Assembly (NCBI RefSeq): GCF_051521495.1
Contig: NZ_CP150355.1
Coordinates: 9,734,001-9,798,000 of the forward strand
Direction: 5' to 3'
Source: Sorangium sp051521495
GTDB lineage: Bacteria > Myxococcota_A > Polyangia > Polyangiales > Polyangiaceae
DNA length: 64,000 nucleotides
The position numbers and the translations under genes are program-made. The first letter of the stretch is position 1. Each line of letters starts with the position of its first letter. Shown here in pieces: positions 26,714 through 35,936 of the stretch. Below the pieces are notes generated by a model. It saw only the letters and a program-made list of their open reading frames with translations. It was not told where the DNA came from and searched no databases.

Positions 26714-28246
26714 CTAGCCGCTGCGCAAGGCTTGCTTCACGATCTTGCCGGTCGGGCCCTTCGGCAGTTCGGAACGGAGCTCTATCGAGCGCGGGTACTT
26801 GTAGATGGCCATCCGCTCGCGGCAGTACGTGATGAGCTCCTGCTCCGTGACGCTGGCCCCCGGATGCAGCGCCACGAAGGCCTTGACCTCCTCGCCCTGG
26901 GTCGGGCTCGGCACGCCGATGACCGCCGCCTCGGCGATAGCCGGGTGAGCGTAGAGCACCTCCTCCACCTCGCGAGGATACACGTTGTAACCGCCGAAGA
27001 GGATCATGTCCTTGAGGCGATCGACGATGCGATAATAGCCTTCTTCGTCCCTCACGCCCACGTCACCGGTGTGGAACCAGCCGTCCTTGATCGTGCTCTT
27101 GGTCTCCTCGGGCTGCTTGTAATAGCCCTTCATGACGTTATGGCCTTTGATGCAGATCTCGCCCGGCTCATGCGGTTCGGTGACGATGGTGCCGTCCGCA
27201 CGCTCCAGGCGGAACTCCACGCCGTAGAGCGGCACGCCGACCGATCCCGGCTTCTGGGCGAGGTAGGGCATGTTGAAGCTCGCCGCCGGCGAGGTCTCGG
27301 ACAGGCCGTAGCCCTCGAGGATGGGGACGCCAAAGCGCTGCCTGAATGCCTGGAGCACCTCCATCGGCGTCGAGGCCCCTCCGCCGGCGCACCATTGCAG
27401 CGACGAGACGTCGTACGGCGCCGCGTTCGCCTCCTGAAGCAGCGCCATGTACATGCTGGGCACGCCGCCGAAGAACGTGACGCGGTGCTGCTGCATCAAC
27501 GTGAGCGCCGTGCGCGGCTCGAAGCGCGGCAGGAGCACGATCTTGCCGCCGACGCGCATCACGGCGTTGTGCATGATCGTCTGCCCGAAGCTGTGGGTCA
27601 ATGGAAGGCACGCCAGCGCGACAGTGTCCGGCGTCAGCGACAGGACCTGCCTGGCCGCGCAATCGGCGTTGTAGAACATGTTGAAATGGGTGAGCTCGGC
27701 CCCCTTGGGGCGGCCCGTGGTGCCCGACGTGTAGAGGATCACGGCGGTGTCATCCGGCATCGTCGTCGGCAGATTCGTCACCTCGTGACCCGCGCCCAGC
27801 AGGGCCGACATGCTGTGAGCCCCGGTCGGCGCCGAGATGTCCGCTGGATCGGCCTTCGCGACGATGAGCTTCGCGCCCGTGCCCGCCTTGGCCAGCGCCT
27901 CCTGCGCCTGCGGCAGGAGCCGTTCCCAGACGATGAACGCCACGGCGTCCGAGTGCTTGAGGAGGAAAGCGATCTCGTCCGCGGCCAGGAGGACGTTCAC
28001 AGGCACCACCGGACACGCCGCGTAATGACAGCCGAAATAGGCCACGGAGAAGGCCGGCACGTTCGGCGTGAAGATCGCGACGTGCTGGCCCGGCTGCACC
28101 CCCAGCGTCCTCAGCCCTCCGGCCATGCGCCGTGCCACCTCGTCCAAGGCGCGATAGCTGAGCTGGGCGTCTCCGAAGACGAGCGCCGTTTGTTCAGGCC
28201 GCTCTCGGGCCGGAGCACGCACAAGGGTAGCGAGATTCAAGCTCAT
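26714..28246 (-). CDS. Long-chain acyl-CoA synthetase / fatty-acid AMP-forming ligase
   Basis: This 510-residue ANL-superfamily enzyme activates a carboxylic acid as acyl-AMP and transfers it to CoA (or possibly a carrier). P-loop A3 is YTSGTTGRPKG (172-182), A5 is EGYGLSET, A7 is DGWFHTGDVG, and A8 is RIVDRLKDMILFGGYNVYP. The catalytic lysine is in PKGPTGKIVKQ near the C-terminus. The insertion that marks fatty-acyl-AMP ligases (FAAL) is not apparent, so acyl-CoA formation is the likelier outcome. It is the last gene of a minus-strand series of lipid enzymes and lies opposite the ACP. The most likely role is activation of a free fatty acid released by the thioesterases or patatin in the same locus. 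Confidence 0.92.
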   Translation of the reverse strand: MSLNLATLVRAPARERPEQTALVFGDAQLSYRALDEVARRMAGGLRTLGVQPGQHVAIFTPNVPAFSVAYFGCHYAACPVVPVNVLLAADEIAFLLKHSDAVAFIVWERLLPQAQEALAKAGTGAKLIVAKADPADISAPTGAHSMSALLGAGHEVTNLPTTMPDDTAVILYTSGTTGRPKGAELTHFNMFYNADCAARQVLSLTPDTVALACLPLTHSFGQTIMHNAVMRVGGKIVLLPRFEPRTALTLMQQHRVTFFGGVPSMYMALLQEANAAPYDVSSLQWCAGGGASTPMEVLQAFRQRFGVPILEGYGLSETSPAASFNMPYLAQKPGSVGVPLYGVEFRLERADGTIVTEPHEPGEICIKGHNVMKGYYKQPEETKSTIKDGWFHTGDVGVRDEEGYYRIVDRLKDMILFGGYNVYPREVEEVLYAHPAIAEAAVIGVPSPTQGEEVKAFVALHPGASVTEQELITYCRERMAIYKYPRSIELRSELPKGPTGKIVKQALRSG

Positions 28247-28320
28247 CGTCTGACCTCCCTGACCGGACAGAATCTACATGCGCTGACGCCGGAGCACCAG
28301 CGAACGCGGCGCTCTGGCCG

Positions 28321-29274
28321 TCAGTGTCTCTGGAGCCACTGGATTATCTGAGATTCGATGTCAGGAACGGTCCCGTGGTCGAGGCTGACCCCGCGCGGGA
28401 AGCCGATGTGCCCGCCGAGGGGGAGCCATCTCACCTGGAGCAGCGGTGACAGCGGATAGGCATCGAGCGCGGGCCGCACCGTATCGTGCGGCACCATGGG
28501 GTCGGCCTCGGCCGCGATGAAGAGCGCCGGTACCGCCACGTCGCGAAGGCGCGGGGCCACGCTCTCGCTCCTGTAATACGCCTCGGCGCTCGGGTACCCG
28601 AAGCGGCGTGTCATGATGCGGCGGTCCCACTCGCGCATCGTGCCGATGGCGAGCGCGTCGCGGACGGGCAAGGGCATCGCGCGGCGCGCGGCAGCGGCCT
28701 TGTACATGTCCTTCAGACCCGCGAGGATGAACCTGCGGTAAACCCAGCGCTCGGGCCGGTCGATCGCGGTGACGGCCCGGTCGAGGTCGATGGGCGCGCA
28801 GACGGCGGCGACGGCGCGGACGCGCGGATCGAGCGAGCCGGACGCCACGTAACGGAGGGCGATATGGCCACCGAGCGAGTAGCCGAGGATGAGCACGCGC
28901 TCGTAGCCGCCGAGCTCGGGGCTGGAGATGGCCGCGTGCACATCCGAGTGCAGCCCCGGGTGGTAGATGTCAGCCCCGTCGTTCCCGGCGCCGCGCATGT
29001 TGAGCCGGAGACAGGCGAGCCCGAGGCGCTCGGCGCACGCGGCGGTCTCGACCACATAATGGCTCTCGCTGTTTCCGCCGAGGCCGTGGATGATGACGAG
29101 GAGCGTCTTGGTGGCGCTTCGATGGTGGATCTTCCCGAACACACGCACGGGACCGGCGGGAGAATCGTCGACCTGCACGGCGAGCACCGAGCTCGGCGAC
29201 GGGCGCGCTGGGCGGACCAGTTGCTTGAGCACGGGCGCAATGGTCCAGAAATGGCCATGGATGATCCGCTGCAT
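28321..29274 (-). CDS. Alpha/beta hydrolase, YheT/EMB8-like
   Basis: The 317-residue protein has the alpha/beta-hydrolase core: HGLGGNSESHYV oxyanion region, nucleophile elbow GYSLGG, the acid in AEADPMVPHD, and the His in GGHIGFPRG. The FWTIAP-like N-terminus and the LGGNSESHY pattern fit the YheT/EMB8 subfamily, which includes esterases and lipases of poorly known substrate. No signal peptide, so cytoplasmic. It is 74 bp upstream of the acyl-CoA ligase and 72 bp downstream of a thioesterase, all in one direction, so an operon is likely. It may release a fatty acid from an ester for the ligase. Confidence 0.88.
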   Translation of the reverse strand: MQRIIHGHFWTIAPVLKQLVRPARPSPSSVLAVQVDDSPAGPVRVFGKIHHRSATKTLLVIIHGLGGNSESHYVVETAACAERLGLACLRLNMRGAGNDGADIYHPGLHSDVHAAISSPELGGYERVLILGYSLGGHIALRYVASGSLDPRVRAVAAVCAPIDLDRAVTAIDRPERWVYRRFILAGLKDMYKAAAARRAMPLPVRDALAIGTMREWDRRIMTRRFGYPSAEAYYRSESVAPRLRDVAVPALFIAAEADPMVPHDTVRPALDAYPLSPLLQVRWLPLGGHIGFPRGVSLDHGTVPDIESQIIQWLQRH

Positions 29275-29346
29275 GGGAGACGCTCCTGGCGAGGATGAGG
29301 GCGGTGGGAGATGGAGCGAGCCGCCGCGTGCACGCCGGCGAACCGG

Positions 29347-29802
29347 CTACTTCGGGGGCGGCTGCACCACGAACCACTGGCTCGTGCTGTGCGCGATGAG
29401 CTTCCCCTGAGCGTTCGACGCCTTGCCGTCGAGCACGAGGAACTGCTTGGTCCGCTCGACGAGGCCGACCTCGATGATCAGCTCGCCCTCCTGCCGCGTG
29501 ATCGGCCGGACGAACGACGTGCTCAGGTTCATCGTGATGCAGTAGGCCGCCGTCACCAGGTACGAGAACGGCCCGTAGACGTTATCGAACGCGGCCGCGA
29601 CCATTCCGCCCTGCATGACGCCGCTCGGGCCCTCGTACCGCTCGAGGATCGGAAACGCGGCCCGGAGGGATTTGCCCTTCTCGTAGGCCACGAACCGCCC
29701 CTGCATATCGCGAAATATCTTCGGCGGGACCTCGACGTTCTTGCTGGAGCCGAACAGCGCCTCGATCTCGGCGATGATCTGCGAGGTGAACTCGTCCTGC
29801 AT
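29347..29802 (-). CDS. PaaI-like hotdog thioesterase (first)
   Basis: The 151-residue protein is a hotdog-fold thioesterase of the PaaI type, with GPSGVMQGGMVAAAFDNVYG as the conserved HGGxxxxxxD-like region (MQGGMVAAAFD), followed by LSTSFVRPI and FVVLDGKA-like strands. PaaI-type enzymes cleave acyl-CoA or acyl-ACP thioesters. The His of HGG is replaced by Gln (QGG), as seen in some family members. The start with GGAG upstream (MQDEFTS) is preferred over an upstream in-frame codon. It is one of two hotdog thioesterases in the locus, on either side of the patatin gene; they share little sequence, so they are not recent duplicates. Confidence 0.8.
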   Translation of the reverse strand: MQDEFTSQIIAEIEALFGSSKNVEVPPKIFRDMQGRFVAYEKGKSLRAAFPILERYEGPSGVMQGGMVAAAFDNVYGPFSYLVTAAYCITMNLSTSFVRPITRQEGELIIEVGLVERTKQFLVLDGKASNAQGKLIAHSTSQWFVVQPPPK

Positions 29803-29963
29803 GGATGGACTCCTATCATGGTGGGCGCGCAAACGCAATATCAAGGGCCTCGTCATGAGCCCATCTCGATAGCTGAGGAGGCCACATCAGCGGCGCGCCG
29901 CTCGCGCGGCGGGTGGCCTCCTCAGCGCGGCTGCGTCAGCGCGGCTGCATCCGCACGTACAAC

Positions 29964-32213
29964 TCAGAAATCGCGGTTTCGGCAGAACGCGGAATACTGC
30001 TCCTTTGCGAGCTCGATGAAGCGCGGCAGCTCCGGCTTCACCTGCTCCACGATCTTTTCTGCGGCGTGAAAGTCGAAGAGCCCGAACTCGCCGAGCGACG
30101 GGGCGAACGTGATCTGGGCGGCGGCGGCCTGGCGGGTGCCTGCCTCGTGCATCAACAGGAACATCGAGCGGAGGGCGTCCTGCAGCCGCCCGAGCGGCGA
30201 GAGCTGCGACAAGATCTGCGTGACCGGCGACTTGTGGCGCTCTCGCGCCAGCCGGGACGGCGCCGGGATCACGTTCGATGCGATGATGAAATCCGCCCCT
30301 TCCTCGACGAGCGCGCTCACGGGCACGTTGTTTGCGATGCCTCCGTCCACATACCGCACCCCGTCCTGGATCTCGGGGACGATGATCGCCGGCAACGCGG
30401 TGCTCGCGAACATCGCGTGCGCCGCCCGGCCGTGGCGGAAGATCCGCGCCCTGCCGGTCTGGATATCCACCGCGACAGGGAACGTCGGCATGGGCATGTC
30501 CTGCAGATGGGTATGCGCGAGCAGGCGCTTCTCGATCAGGCTCTCCACGGGCTTGCGCGTGATCGGCGCGACGGAGAGCCGCAACGCGAGCTCCATGCCG
30601 GACTTGACCAGCGTGTCGAGCCCCTCGAGCCCGCGGCTGCCGTATGCGCAGGCGACCACGCTCCCCATGCTGGTCCCCGCGATCATGTCGACCGGGATCC
30701 CCCCCTCGTGGAGCGCGCGCAGGAGCGCGACGTGCGCGAAGCCCCAGGCCGACCCGCCTCCCAGGGCCACGCCCACCGACTGTCGCGACAGCGTCCGCGC
30801 GAGGCGCTGGAGCGCCGCCCGGTTCTGCAGTGGAAGCGACTCGTACCGCAGCTCCGAACCGCGATCGCCGTCCGCCACGAGCCGGATGGAACCGCTTCGC
30901 ACCATGTGGGGAGCCGATTTCGCGCTGGCCGACGAGCGCACCTCGACGTATTGCACCGGCGCGAGCTGCGGCGTCTCGATCGGGAACGTATGCCGAACGT
31001 CGTCGGTGAAGTAGACCGCCGCCGAGATGCGGTTGTCGATGATCGTGTCCCACAAGGGCTCAGCGAGCCAGTCGACCGCGTTCTTGACCTCGGTGTACAC
31101 GACCACCTGTCGGTTGCCCATGCGGCGCGCGCGCTCGTCCAGCACCTGCATCGCGCGAGCCGGGTCGCTCGGGAGCAAGAGGGTGTCGTCCTTGGCCGGC
31201 TTCGCTTCGGGGGCGACCTCGAGGATCCCCACGTCCCTGTCGCCTGCGTCCGCGAACGCGGCCCGGATCAGCGAGGCGATCGAGCGCGTGGCGTAGGGCG
31301 TGCGGTTCACGACGAGGATCAAGTCCTGTGGCCGCGTCGCGACCTTCGGAGATCCGACCCGCGCCGCGACGGCGCGGCGGAACGAGCCACACGCGCGGCG
31401 GAGCGCCTCGAGATCGATGCGATCCAGCGCCAGGACCTCGGTGTCGGTCTTCGCTTGCGCCGCCTCCGCGTGCGTCCCCGACGCGAAGAGGTCGTAATCA
31501 CCGATGAGCGCGCCTCGGCCGACGATGACGACCCTCTCCGCCTGGCCTTCGTGCGCTCTTTGATTCACCTCCACCTCACCCCGGACAATGAGGTAGGCGC
31601 TGGTCGCCGGATTGCCCTCTCGATAGATGTGCGTCCCCGACGGATACTGCGTCAACGTCATCTCCTGAAGCAGGCGATGGCGGAGGACGCAGCTCGAGTT
31701 GCGGAACAGCGGGGCGTGCTGCAGGAGCTCGGCGAACTCGCGTGTCCGCGCGTGCTTCGAGAGGCGGACGGCGAGGTGCGAGCGGAGGCCCGGCGCCCTG
31801 AACTCGGCGCGGCGGAGCGCGTCCTCGTCCCAGCTCGCCACCAGGGTCTCCCGATCGGTGGCGTACGAGTAGACGTTCGGCTCGCCGAGCAGCGCGCCGC
31901 CGCCGAAGACGCCCCCGCGGGTGAGGTTCGCCATCACCTCTCGCAGCGCCTCCCCCCAGAACGCGTCCACGTCTCCCTTCAGGATGAGATAAAGGCGCTC
32001 GGCCTTCTCGCCCTCACGCGCCACGATGCGATCCGCGGGCAGGTGCTCAATCTTCGCCGTGCGGAGGAGCGCGTCGACGAGCTGGGCGCTCAGCCCGCGG
32101 AAGGTGGGGGAAATCGACAGGACTTCCTGGAGCTCGGCCACATCCTTTGGCTCTGTGGACGGGGCCTGTGCTCCAGCTTGCGTACCGCTCATCGTCGTGC
32201 TGTTGACCATCAT
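29964..32213 (-). CDS. Patatin-like phospholipase with two cyclic-nucleotide-binding domains (NTE-like)
   Basis: The 749-residue protein has two CNMP-binding domains, at about 40-150 and 165-285. Each has the strand-turn pattern of a cNMP pocket (for example VDAFWGE and GALIGDYDLFASG). A Rossmann-like linker follows at 290-410, and a C-terminal patatin domain at 480-700. Patatin residues are clear: oxyanion loop GGGSAWG 485-491, nucleophile Ser515 in GTSMG, and the catalytic Asp in DGGIANN (about 623). The domain order matches neuropathy-target-esterase-like lysophospholipases. No transmembrane helix is seen. The PGEAALR-type Arg that contacts cNMP is not obvious in either domain, so ligand binding is uncertain. 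Start chosen at the MMVNST site with GAGGT upstream. It probably releases fatty acids from membrane lipid on a nucleotide signal. Confidence 0.88.
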   Translation of the reverse strand: MMVNSTTMSGTQAGAQAPSTEPKDVAELQEVLSISPTFRGLSAQLVDALLRTAKIEHLPADRIVAREGEKAERLYLILKGDVDAFWGEALREVMANLTRGGVFGGGALLGEPNVYSYATDRETLVASWDEDALRRAEFRAPGLRSHLAVRLSKHARTREFAELLQHAPLFRNSSCVLRHRLLQEMTLTQYPSGTHIYREGNPATSAYLIVRGEVEVNQRAHEGQAERVVIVGRGALIGDYDLFASGTHAEAAQAKTDTEVLALDRIDLEALRRACGSFRRAVAARVGSPKVATRPQDLILVVNRTPYATRSIASLIRAAFADAGDRDVGILEVAPEAKPAKDDTLLLPSDPARAMQVLDERARRMGNRQVVVYTEVKNAVDWLAEPLWDTIIDNRISAAVYFTDDVRHTFPIETPQLAPVQYVEVRSSASAKSAPHMVRSGSIRLVADGDRGSELRYESLPLQNRAALQRLARTLSRQSVGVALGGGSAWGFAHVALLRALHEGGIPVDMIAGTSMGSVVACAYGSRGLEGLDTLVKSGMELALRLSVAPITRKPVESLIEKRLLAHTHLQDMPMPTFPVAVDIQTGRARIFRHGRAAHAMFASTALPAIIVPEIQDGVRYVDGGIANNVPVSALVEEGADFIIASNVIPAPSRLARERHKSPVTQILSQLSPLGRLQDALRSMFLLMHEAGTRQAAAAQITFAPSLGEFGLFDFHAAEKIVEQVKPELPRFIELAKEQYSAFCRNRDF

Positions 32214-32517
32214 GGCAGACACCTCTTCGCATGGTCGATCGCAGGCAAGAGGACCCAATCCAAGCGCACGCCGGCCTCCCCCACCACCGATGTGACACGA
32301 TGTCTTCTACCCATACCGCGGCCTTACTGCGTCTCTCAAGAGAAATGCGGCGCCCGACTGCGATCGGTCCCACCGTCGAGCGCCGGCCGGTTGGGGCTAT
32401 ACCGCCAGAACGCGAGCGATCTCTTTCTCAGCGCGCCGGCTCAGCGCGCTCGGCGGCTCCCTCGTTCGGCGTCATGGCAGTATTTCTGCTGAACCGGGGC
32501 GATTTCTCGCAGCACTG
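32214..32517. other. Intergenic region upstream of the patatin gene
   Basis: About 300 bp between the upstream thioesterase stop and the patatin start. No gene is seen. It is the largest gap inside the minus-strand lipid gene series and probably holds a separate promoter. Confidence 0.5.
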
Positions 32518-32958
32518 CTAGCCGCGCGAGGGAGCTGAGATGATCGCGAGCGTGAGCATGGCCGCCGCGACCGGCTTCGTCTCGTCCTGTCCGGCGTACA
32601 CCCTGGCTTCGACCACGCTCAGCGTCCGACCATGGCGGAGGACGTCCGCCCGGCAACGCAGCCGGTCTCCGCGGGCAGGTTTCAAGAAGTTGATCTTGTA
32701 CTCGACGGTGACGACGACCTCATCGGCGCCTACCAACGTCCCCGCGGCCGCGCCGGCCGTATGGTCGGCCATGGTCGCCTGAACGCCGGCGTGTACGAAT
32801 TGCTCCGCCTGCCCGTGTCGGGCCGCGACCGGCAGCGACGTTTCCGCCCACCCCGGACCCAGCCCCGCGAGCTCGATCCCGACGTCTGCCACGAACGCCG
32901 CCTTCTTGAACTGCTCCCTGACGCGCTCGAGCGCGTCCGCGCTCTGCATATCCACCAT
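32518..32958 (-). CDS. PaaI-like hotdog thioesterase (second)
   Basis: The 146-residue protein is a hotdog-fold thioesterase. QFVHAGVQATMADHTAGAAA contains the HAGxxxxxxD-like active-site stretch, followed by VVVTVEYKINFLKPARGD and VVEARVYAG. Acyl-CoA or acyl-ACP is the likely substrate. GAGGAGGTGACTC directly upstream of the ATG is one of the strongest ribosome sites in the window. It lies 11 bp downstream of the cyclopropane synthase gene and is certainly co-transcribed with it. It differs from the other thioesterase of the locus in keeping the active-site His, so the two may have different substrates. Confidence 0.85.
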   Translation of the reverse strand: MVDMQSADALERVREQFKKAAFVADVGIELAGLGPGWAETSLPVAARHGQAEQFVHAGVQATMADHTAGAAAGTLVGADEVVVTVEYKINFLKPARGDRLRCRADVLRHGRTLSVVEARVYAGQDETKPVAAAMLTLAIISAPSRG

Positions 32959-32969
32959 GAGTCACCTCC

Positions 32970-34142
32970 TCAGCGCACCGGAGTGTACCCTCCGCGGACG
33001 CCGTAGGGCGACATCACTATCTGCCAAACATGGTTCTCCCTCGCGCGGAACGACCCTGCGCAGGTGAGCAGGTAGCATTTCCACACGCGATAGAATCGCT
33101 CGCCGTATTTGTCCTTGAGCTTGGGCCAGCTCCGCTCGAAGTTCTCGAACCAGCTCATCAGCGTCGGATCATAATCCGTGCCAATGTTGTGCCAGTCCTC
33201 GATCACCAGGACCCCCTCGGAGGCGGCCGTGATCTGCTCCATGGAGGGGAGCATCGCGTTCGGAAAGATATTCTGGTTCATCCATGGATCGTAGGTTTTC
33301 ATCGAGAGGTTCCCGCCGATGGTCTGGAGCAGGAGCAGGCCGTCGTCGGAGAGGCACTTGCGCACGATCCTCATATAACGGTTGTAGTTGCGGTAGCCTA
33401 CATGCTCGAACATTCCCAGCGAGACCACGCGGTCGAACCGCTCTCCCGAGCGCTCGAGATCGCGGTAATCCTGCACCCGGATCTCGATGGGCAGGCCGGC
33501 GCATCGCTCCACGGCCAGCTTGGCCTGTTCCTCCGAGATCGTGATACCCACGACCGATACCCCGTAATTCTCGGCGGCGAACTGGGCCCAGCTCCCCCAC
33601 CCGCAGCCGATGTCGATGACGCGCATCCCGCGCGTGAGGCCGAGCTTGCGGCAGACGAGATCGAGCTTCGCCTCCTGCGCCTCGTCGAGCGTCCTGGCGT
33701 TGCGCCAGTACGCGCAGCTGTAGACCATACGCCTGTCGAGCATGGCGCCGTAAAGATCGTTGCCGAGGTTGTAGTGCTGCCGCGACTGAGCGTTCCGCGC
33801 TCGGCTCTGGCGGTTGATGAAGCGACCGGAGAGGCTGCTCAGGACGAGCTCCGCGCGCTCGGCCCACTGGATGGGGACGCGCCTGGAGAGCATCATGTCG
33901 GTGACCACATCGAGGCGCTCGGCGTCCCACATGCCGTTCACGTAAGCGTCACGCAGGCCGACGAAGCCGCGGGTGAGCACCATCTCGTACACGTCCTCGT
34001 CGAGTATGCGGACGGACGCCGGTCCGGTTCCGCCGATCTCGATGCCCGCGGGGCGCACGAGCGACTCGATGAGCGACTTCGCGCGCTGCTTTCGGGAGAA
34101 CAGGATGGAGTCGAAGAACGACTCGGGGGTAGCTGTCGTCAT
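32970..34142 (-). CDS. cfa: Cyclopropane-fatty-acyl-phospholipid synthase family methyltransferase
   Basis: The 390-residue protein has the Cfa fold. An N-terminal lipid-binding region is followed by the SAM site VIDIGCGWGSW (175-185), HYNLGNDLYGAMLD before it, the MFEHVG motif, and CAGSFRARENHVWQIV near the C-terminus. The last contains the conserved Cys seen in E. coli Cfa. These enzymes transfer a methylene or methyl group from S-adenosylmethionine to the cis double bond of an acyl chain in phospholipid. The upstream Δ9-type desaturase could supply that double bond. It lies 3 bp after the flavoprotein gene stop, so the genes are tightly coupled. Whether the product is a cyclopropane or a branched methyl chain cannot be told from sequence. 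Confidence 0.93.
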   Translation of the reverse strand: MTTATPESFFDSILFSRKQRAKSLIESLVRPAGIEIGGTGPASVRILDEDVYEMVLTRGFVGLRDAYVNGMWDAERLDVVTDMMLSRRVPIQWAERAELVLSSLSGRFINRQSRARNAQSRQHYNLGNDLYGAMLDRRMVYSCAYWRNARTLDEAQEAKLDLVCRKLGLTRGMRVIDIGCGWGSWAQFAAENYGVSVVGITISEEQAKLAVERCAGLPIEIRVQDYRDLERSGERFDRVVSLGMFEHVGYRNYNRYMRIVRKCLSDDGLLLLQTIGGNLSMKTYDPWMNQNIFPNAMLPSMEQITAASEGVLVIEDWHNIGTDYDPTLMSWFENFERSWPKLKDKYGERFYRVWKCYLLTCAGSFRARENHVWQIVMSPYGVRGGYTPVR

Positions 34143-34145
34143 GGA

Positions 34146-35936
34146 TCAATCCCTCGCGGCCGGGGGTTGCGTATGCGGCGCATTGGTCTTCCAGTCGGCG
34201 TTCCAGCTCAAGACGGCGTCTCGGACGACGCCGCCGGCCGCCGCGCCGACGCGCCTGAATTCATCGACGCTGTTCTTCACGATATCCGAGACGAGCCCTC
34301 CCGTGCGCCCGGTGAGGAAATAGTGCCGGCGCACCGCCGCCGGCGAGCGGAAGCGGCCCCAGGCGACGAGGTTGATCATCGGCAGGAGCGTGAAGGTTCC
34401 GGGGCAGCGATTGTCCGGGTCCGTGAGGTTCCACGGCGCCGGGCCGAGGCCGCTCTCCCTGAGCAGCTCGAGGATCTGCCCCGCCGCCTCTCGCTCGGTG
34501 AGCGCGCCTGCACGGACGGCCTCGACGCGCCCGACAGCGGCGTCGAACAGCGCGGCGTACTCGTCGAAATCGACCGCCTGGACGCCGCGGTACGGCTTCT
34601 GCTCGAACGCCTGAAAGCACGACGGATCGCCCGTGCGGCTGAACTTGCTGTGAATCTCGAAGAGCCCGCTCACGCCGTACAGGCTCCCGAGCATCCACAC
34701 CCGGTGCCAGGCGTTCCAGAGCTCGAACGAGCGGAACGACGTGTAGGAGCACGAGACGAGCCGATCGTAATACTGCTCGAAGCAGCGGCGGGTCCACTCG
34801 TCGACGTAATCGAAGCGCTCAGCCGAGAAGTCGTCGTCCTTCAGCGCCGCCAAGATGCGCCAGAGGAGCGCGTTGATGATGTTCACGGTGATCGACAGGC
34901 CACTCGAGAAGAGCGGGTCGACGAACGCCGTGGCATGCGGGAGCAGGGCATATCGCTCACCGGCCGACCGCGCGGCGTTGAACTGGAGGCGATCGGTGCT
35001 CGTCCAGTTGCGCACCGCGCGCGCGCCCTCGAGCTGCCGCGCCACGCTCGGCATCCTGGCGACGAGCTCGCGGAACTCGGCCTCGGGATCGTCGCCTCGG
35101 GGCGCCGCCCCCTCGAGCTCCAGGTTCATCCCCACGCTGCATAGCCGGCTCGTCGACGAGGGGTGATTGTCGAAGGGGATGATCCACATCCAGCCCCCGG
35201 GGAAGAGGTGATGAAGGGTCCCCTGCGCGAGGGGGCTCGGCATGCCGTGCTCCCTGCGGCTCGGGCTGACCTCGTCATAGGGGCGGACGCCGGTCATATG
35301 GGTGAAGATGGATCGGGAGTTCGTCTTCATGGGGCAGGCGTCGTTCCGGAGCTTGAGCTTGCGAGCGACCGGCGCCTGCATCCCGCCAGCGTCGACCACG
35401 AACCTGGCCGAGAACTCCTCCCCTTTGTCGGAGACGAGCCGGACGCCCGTCGAGTCGATGGAGATGTCCGCCACGTTGACCTGCTGCCGCGCGACGGCGC
35501 CGTACCGGATGGCCGTGGCGAGCATGAAGGCGTCGACATCCTGGCGGAAGAAGTGGACGTCGGGGCCGAAGGGCGGCGCCCAGGTGGGGAACTGCGTCGT
35601 CTCCTCGCCGCGGTGCGGCTCGCCGGGCCGGTGGTAGGCGAACGAGAAATTGCGCTTCACGCCGCAGCCCGAGCTGACGAACGTCCGGACGCCCTGGTAG
35701 TTTGACAGGTACGCGATCTCGGGCACCCCGTAGCGCTGCGCCAGGACGCGGAACATGATCGTCGTCTCGGGAATCGTCGACTCGCCGATCGTGAAGCGCG
35801 GGTGCGAGCCCTGCTCGAGCAGCAGCACCCGCGCGCCGTTCCTGGCGAGCGCGGCCCCCATGATGGTTCCGCCGATCCCCGTGCCGAGGATCGCGACGTC
35901 GTATTTGCCGTTGGTTCTCATGTGATCAGGCTGCAT
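34146..35936 (-). CDS. FAD-dependent halogenase-like flavoprotein
   Basis: The 596-residue protein is a group-A-type flavoprotein of the flavin-dependent halogenase class. It has a Rossmann motif GTGIGG (18-23), GESTIP (51-56), a conserved Lys94 in GVKRNFSF at the place of the halogenase active-site lysine, and the halogenase marker WxWxIP as WMWIIP (249-254). The C-terminal half is helical and typical of halogenases in this group. Flavin halogenases use FADH2, oxygen and halide to chlorinate or brominate a substrate; some relatives are only monooxygenases. Here it sits between a desaturase and a cyclopropane synthase, so a lipid or ACP-bound chain is a candidate substrate. It overlaps the desaturase stop by about 11 bp. 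An ATG 15 bp later is also possible. Confidence 0.8.
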   Translation of the reverse strand: MQPDHMRTNGKYDVAILGTGIGGTIMGAALARNGARVLLLEQGSHPRFTIGESTIPETTIMFRVLAQRYGVPEIAYLSNYQGVRTFVSSGCGVKRNFSFAYHRPGEPHRGEETTQFPTWAPPFGPDVHFFRQDVDAFMLATAIRYGAVARQQVNVADISIDSTGVRLVSDKGEEFSARFVVDAGGMQAPVARKLKLRNDACPMKTNSRSIFTHMTGVRPYDEVSPSRREHGMPSPLAQGTLHHLFPGGWMWIIPFDNHPSSTSRLCSVGMNLELEGAAPRGDDPEAEFRELVARMPSVARQLEGARAVRNWTSTDRLQFNAARSAGERYALLPHATAFVDPLFSSGLSITVNIINALLWRILAALKDDDFSAERFDYVDEWTRRCFEQYYDRLVSCSYTSFRSFELWNAWHRVWMLGSLYGVSGLFEIHSKFSRTGDPSCFQAFEQKPYRGVQAVDFDEYAALFDAAVGRVEAVRAGALTEREAAGQILELLRESGLGPAPWNLTDPDNRCPGTFTLLPMINLVAWGRFRSPAAVRRHYFLTGRTGGLVSDIVKNSVDEFRRVGAAAGGVVRDAVLSWNADWKTNAPHTQPPAARD

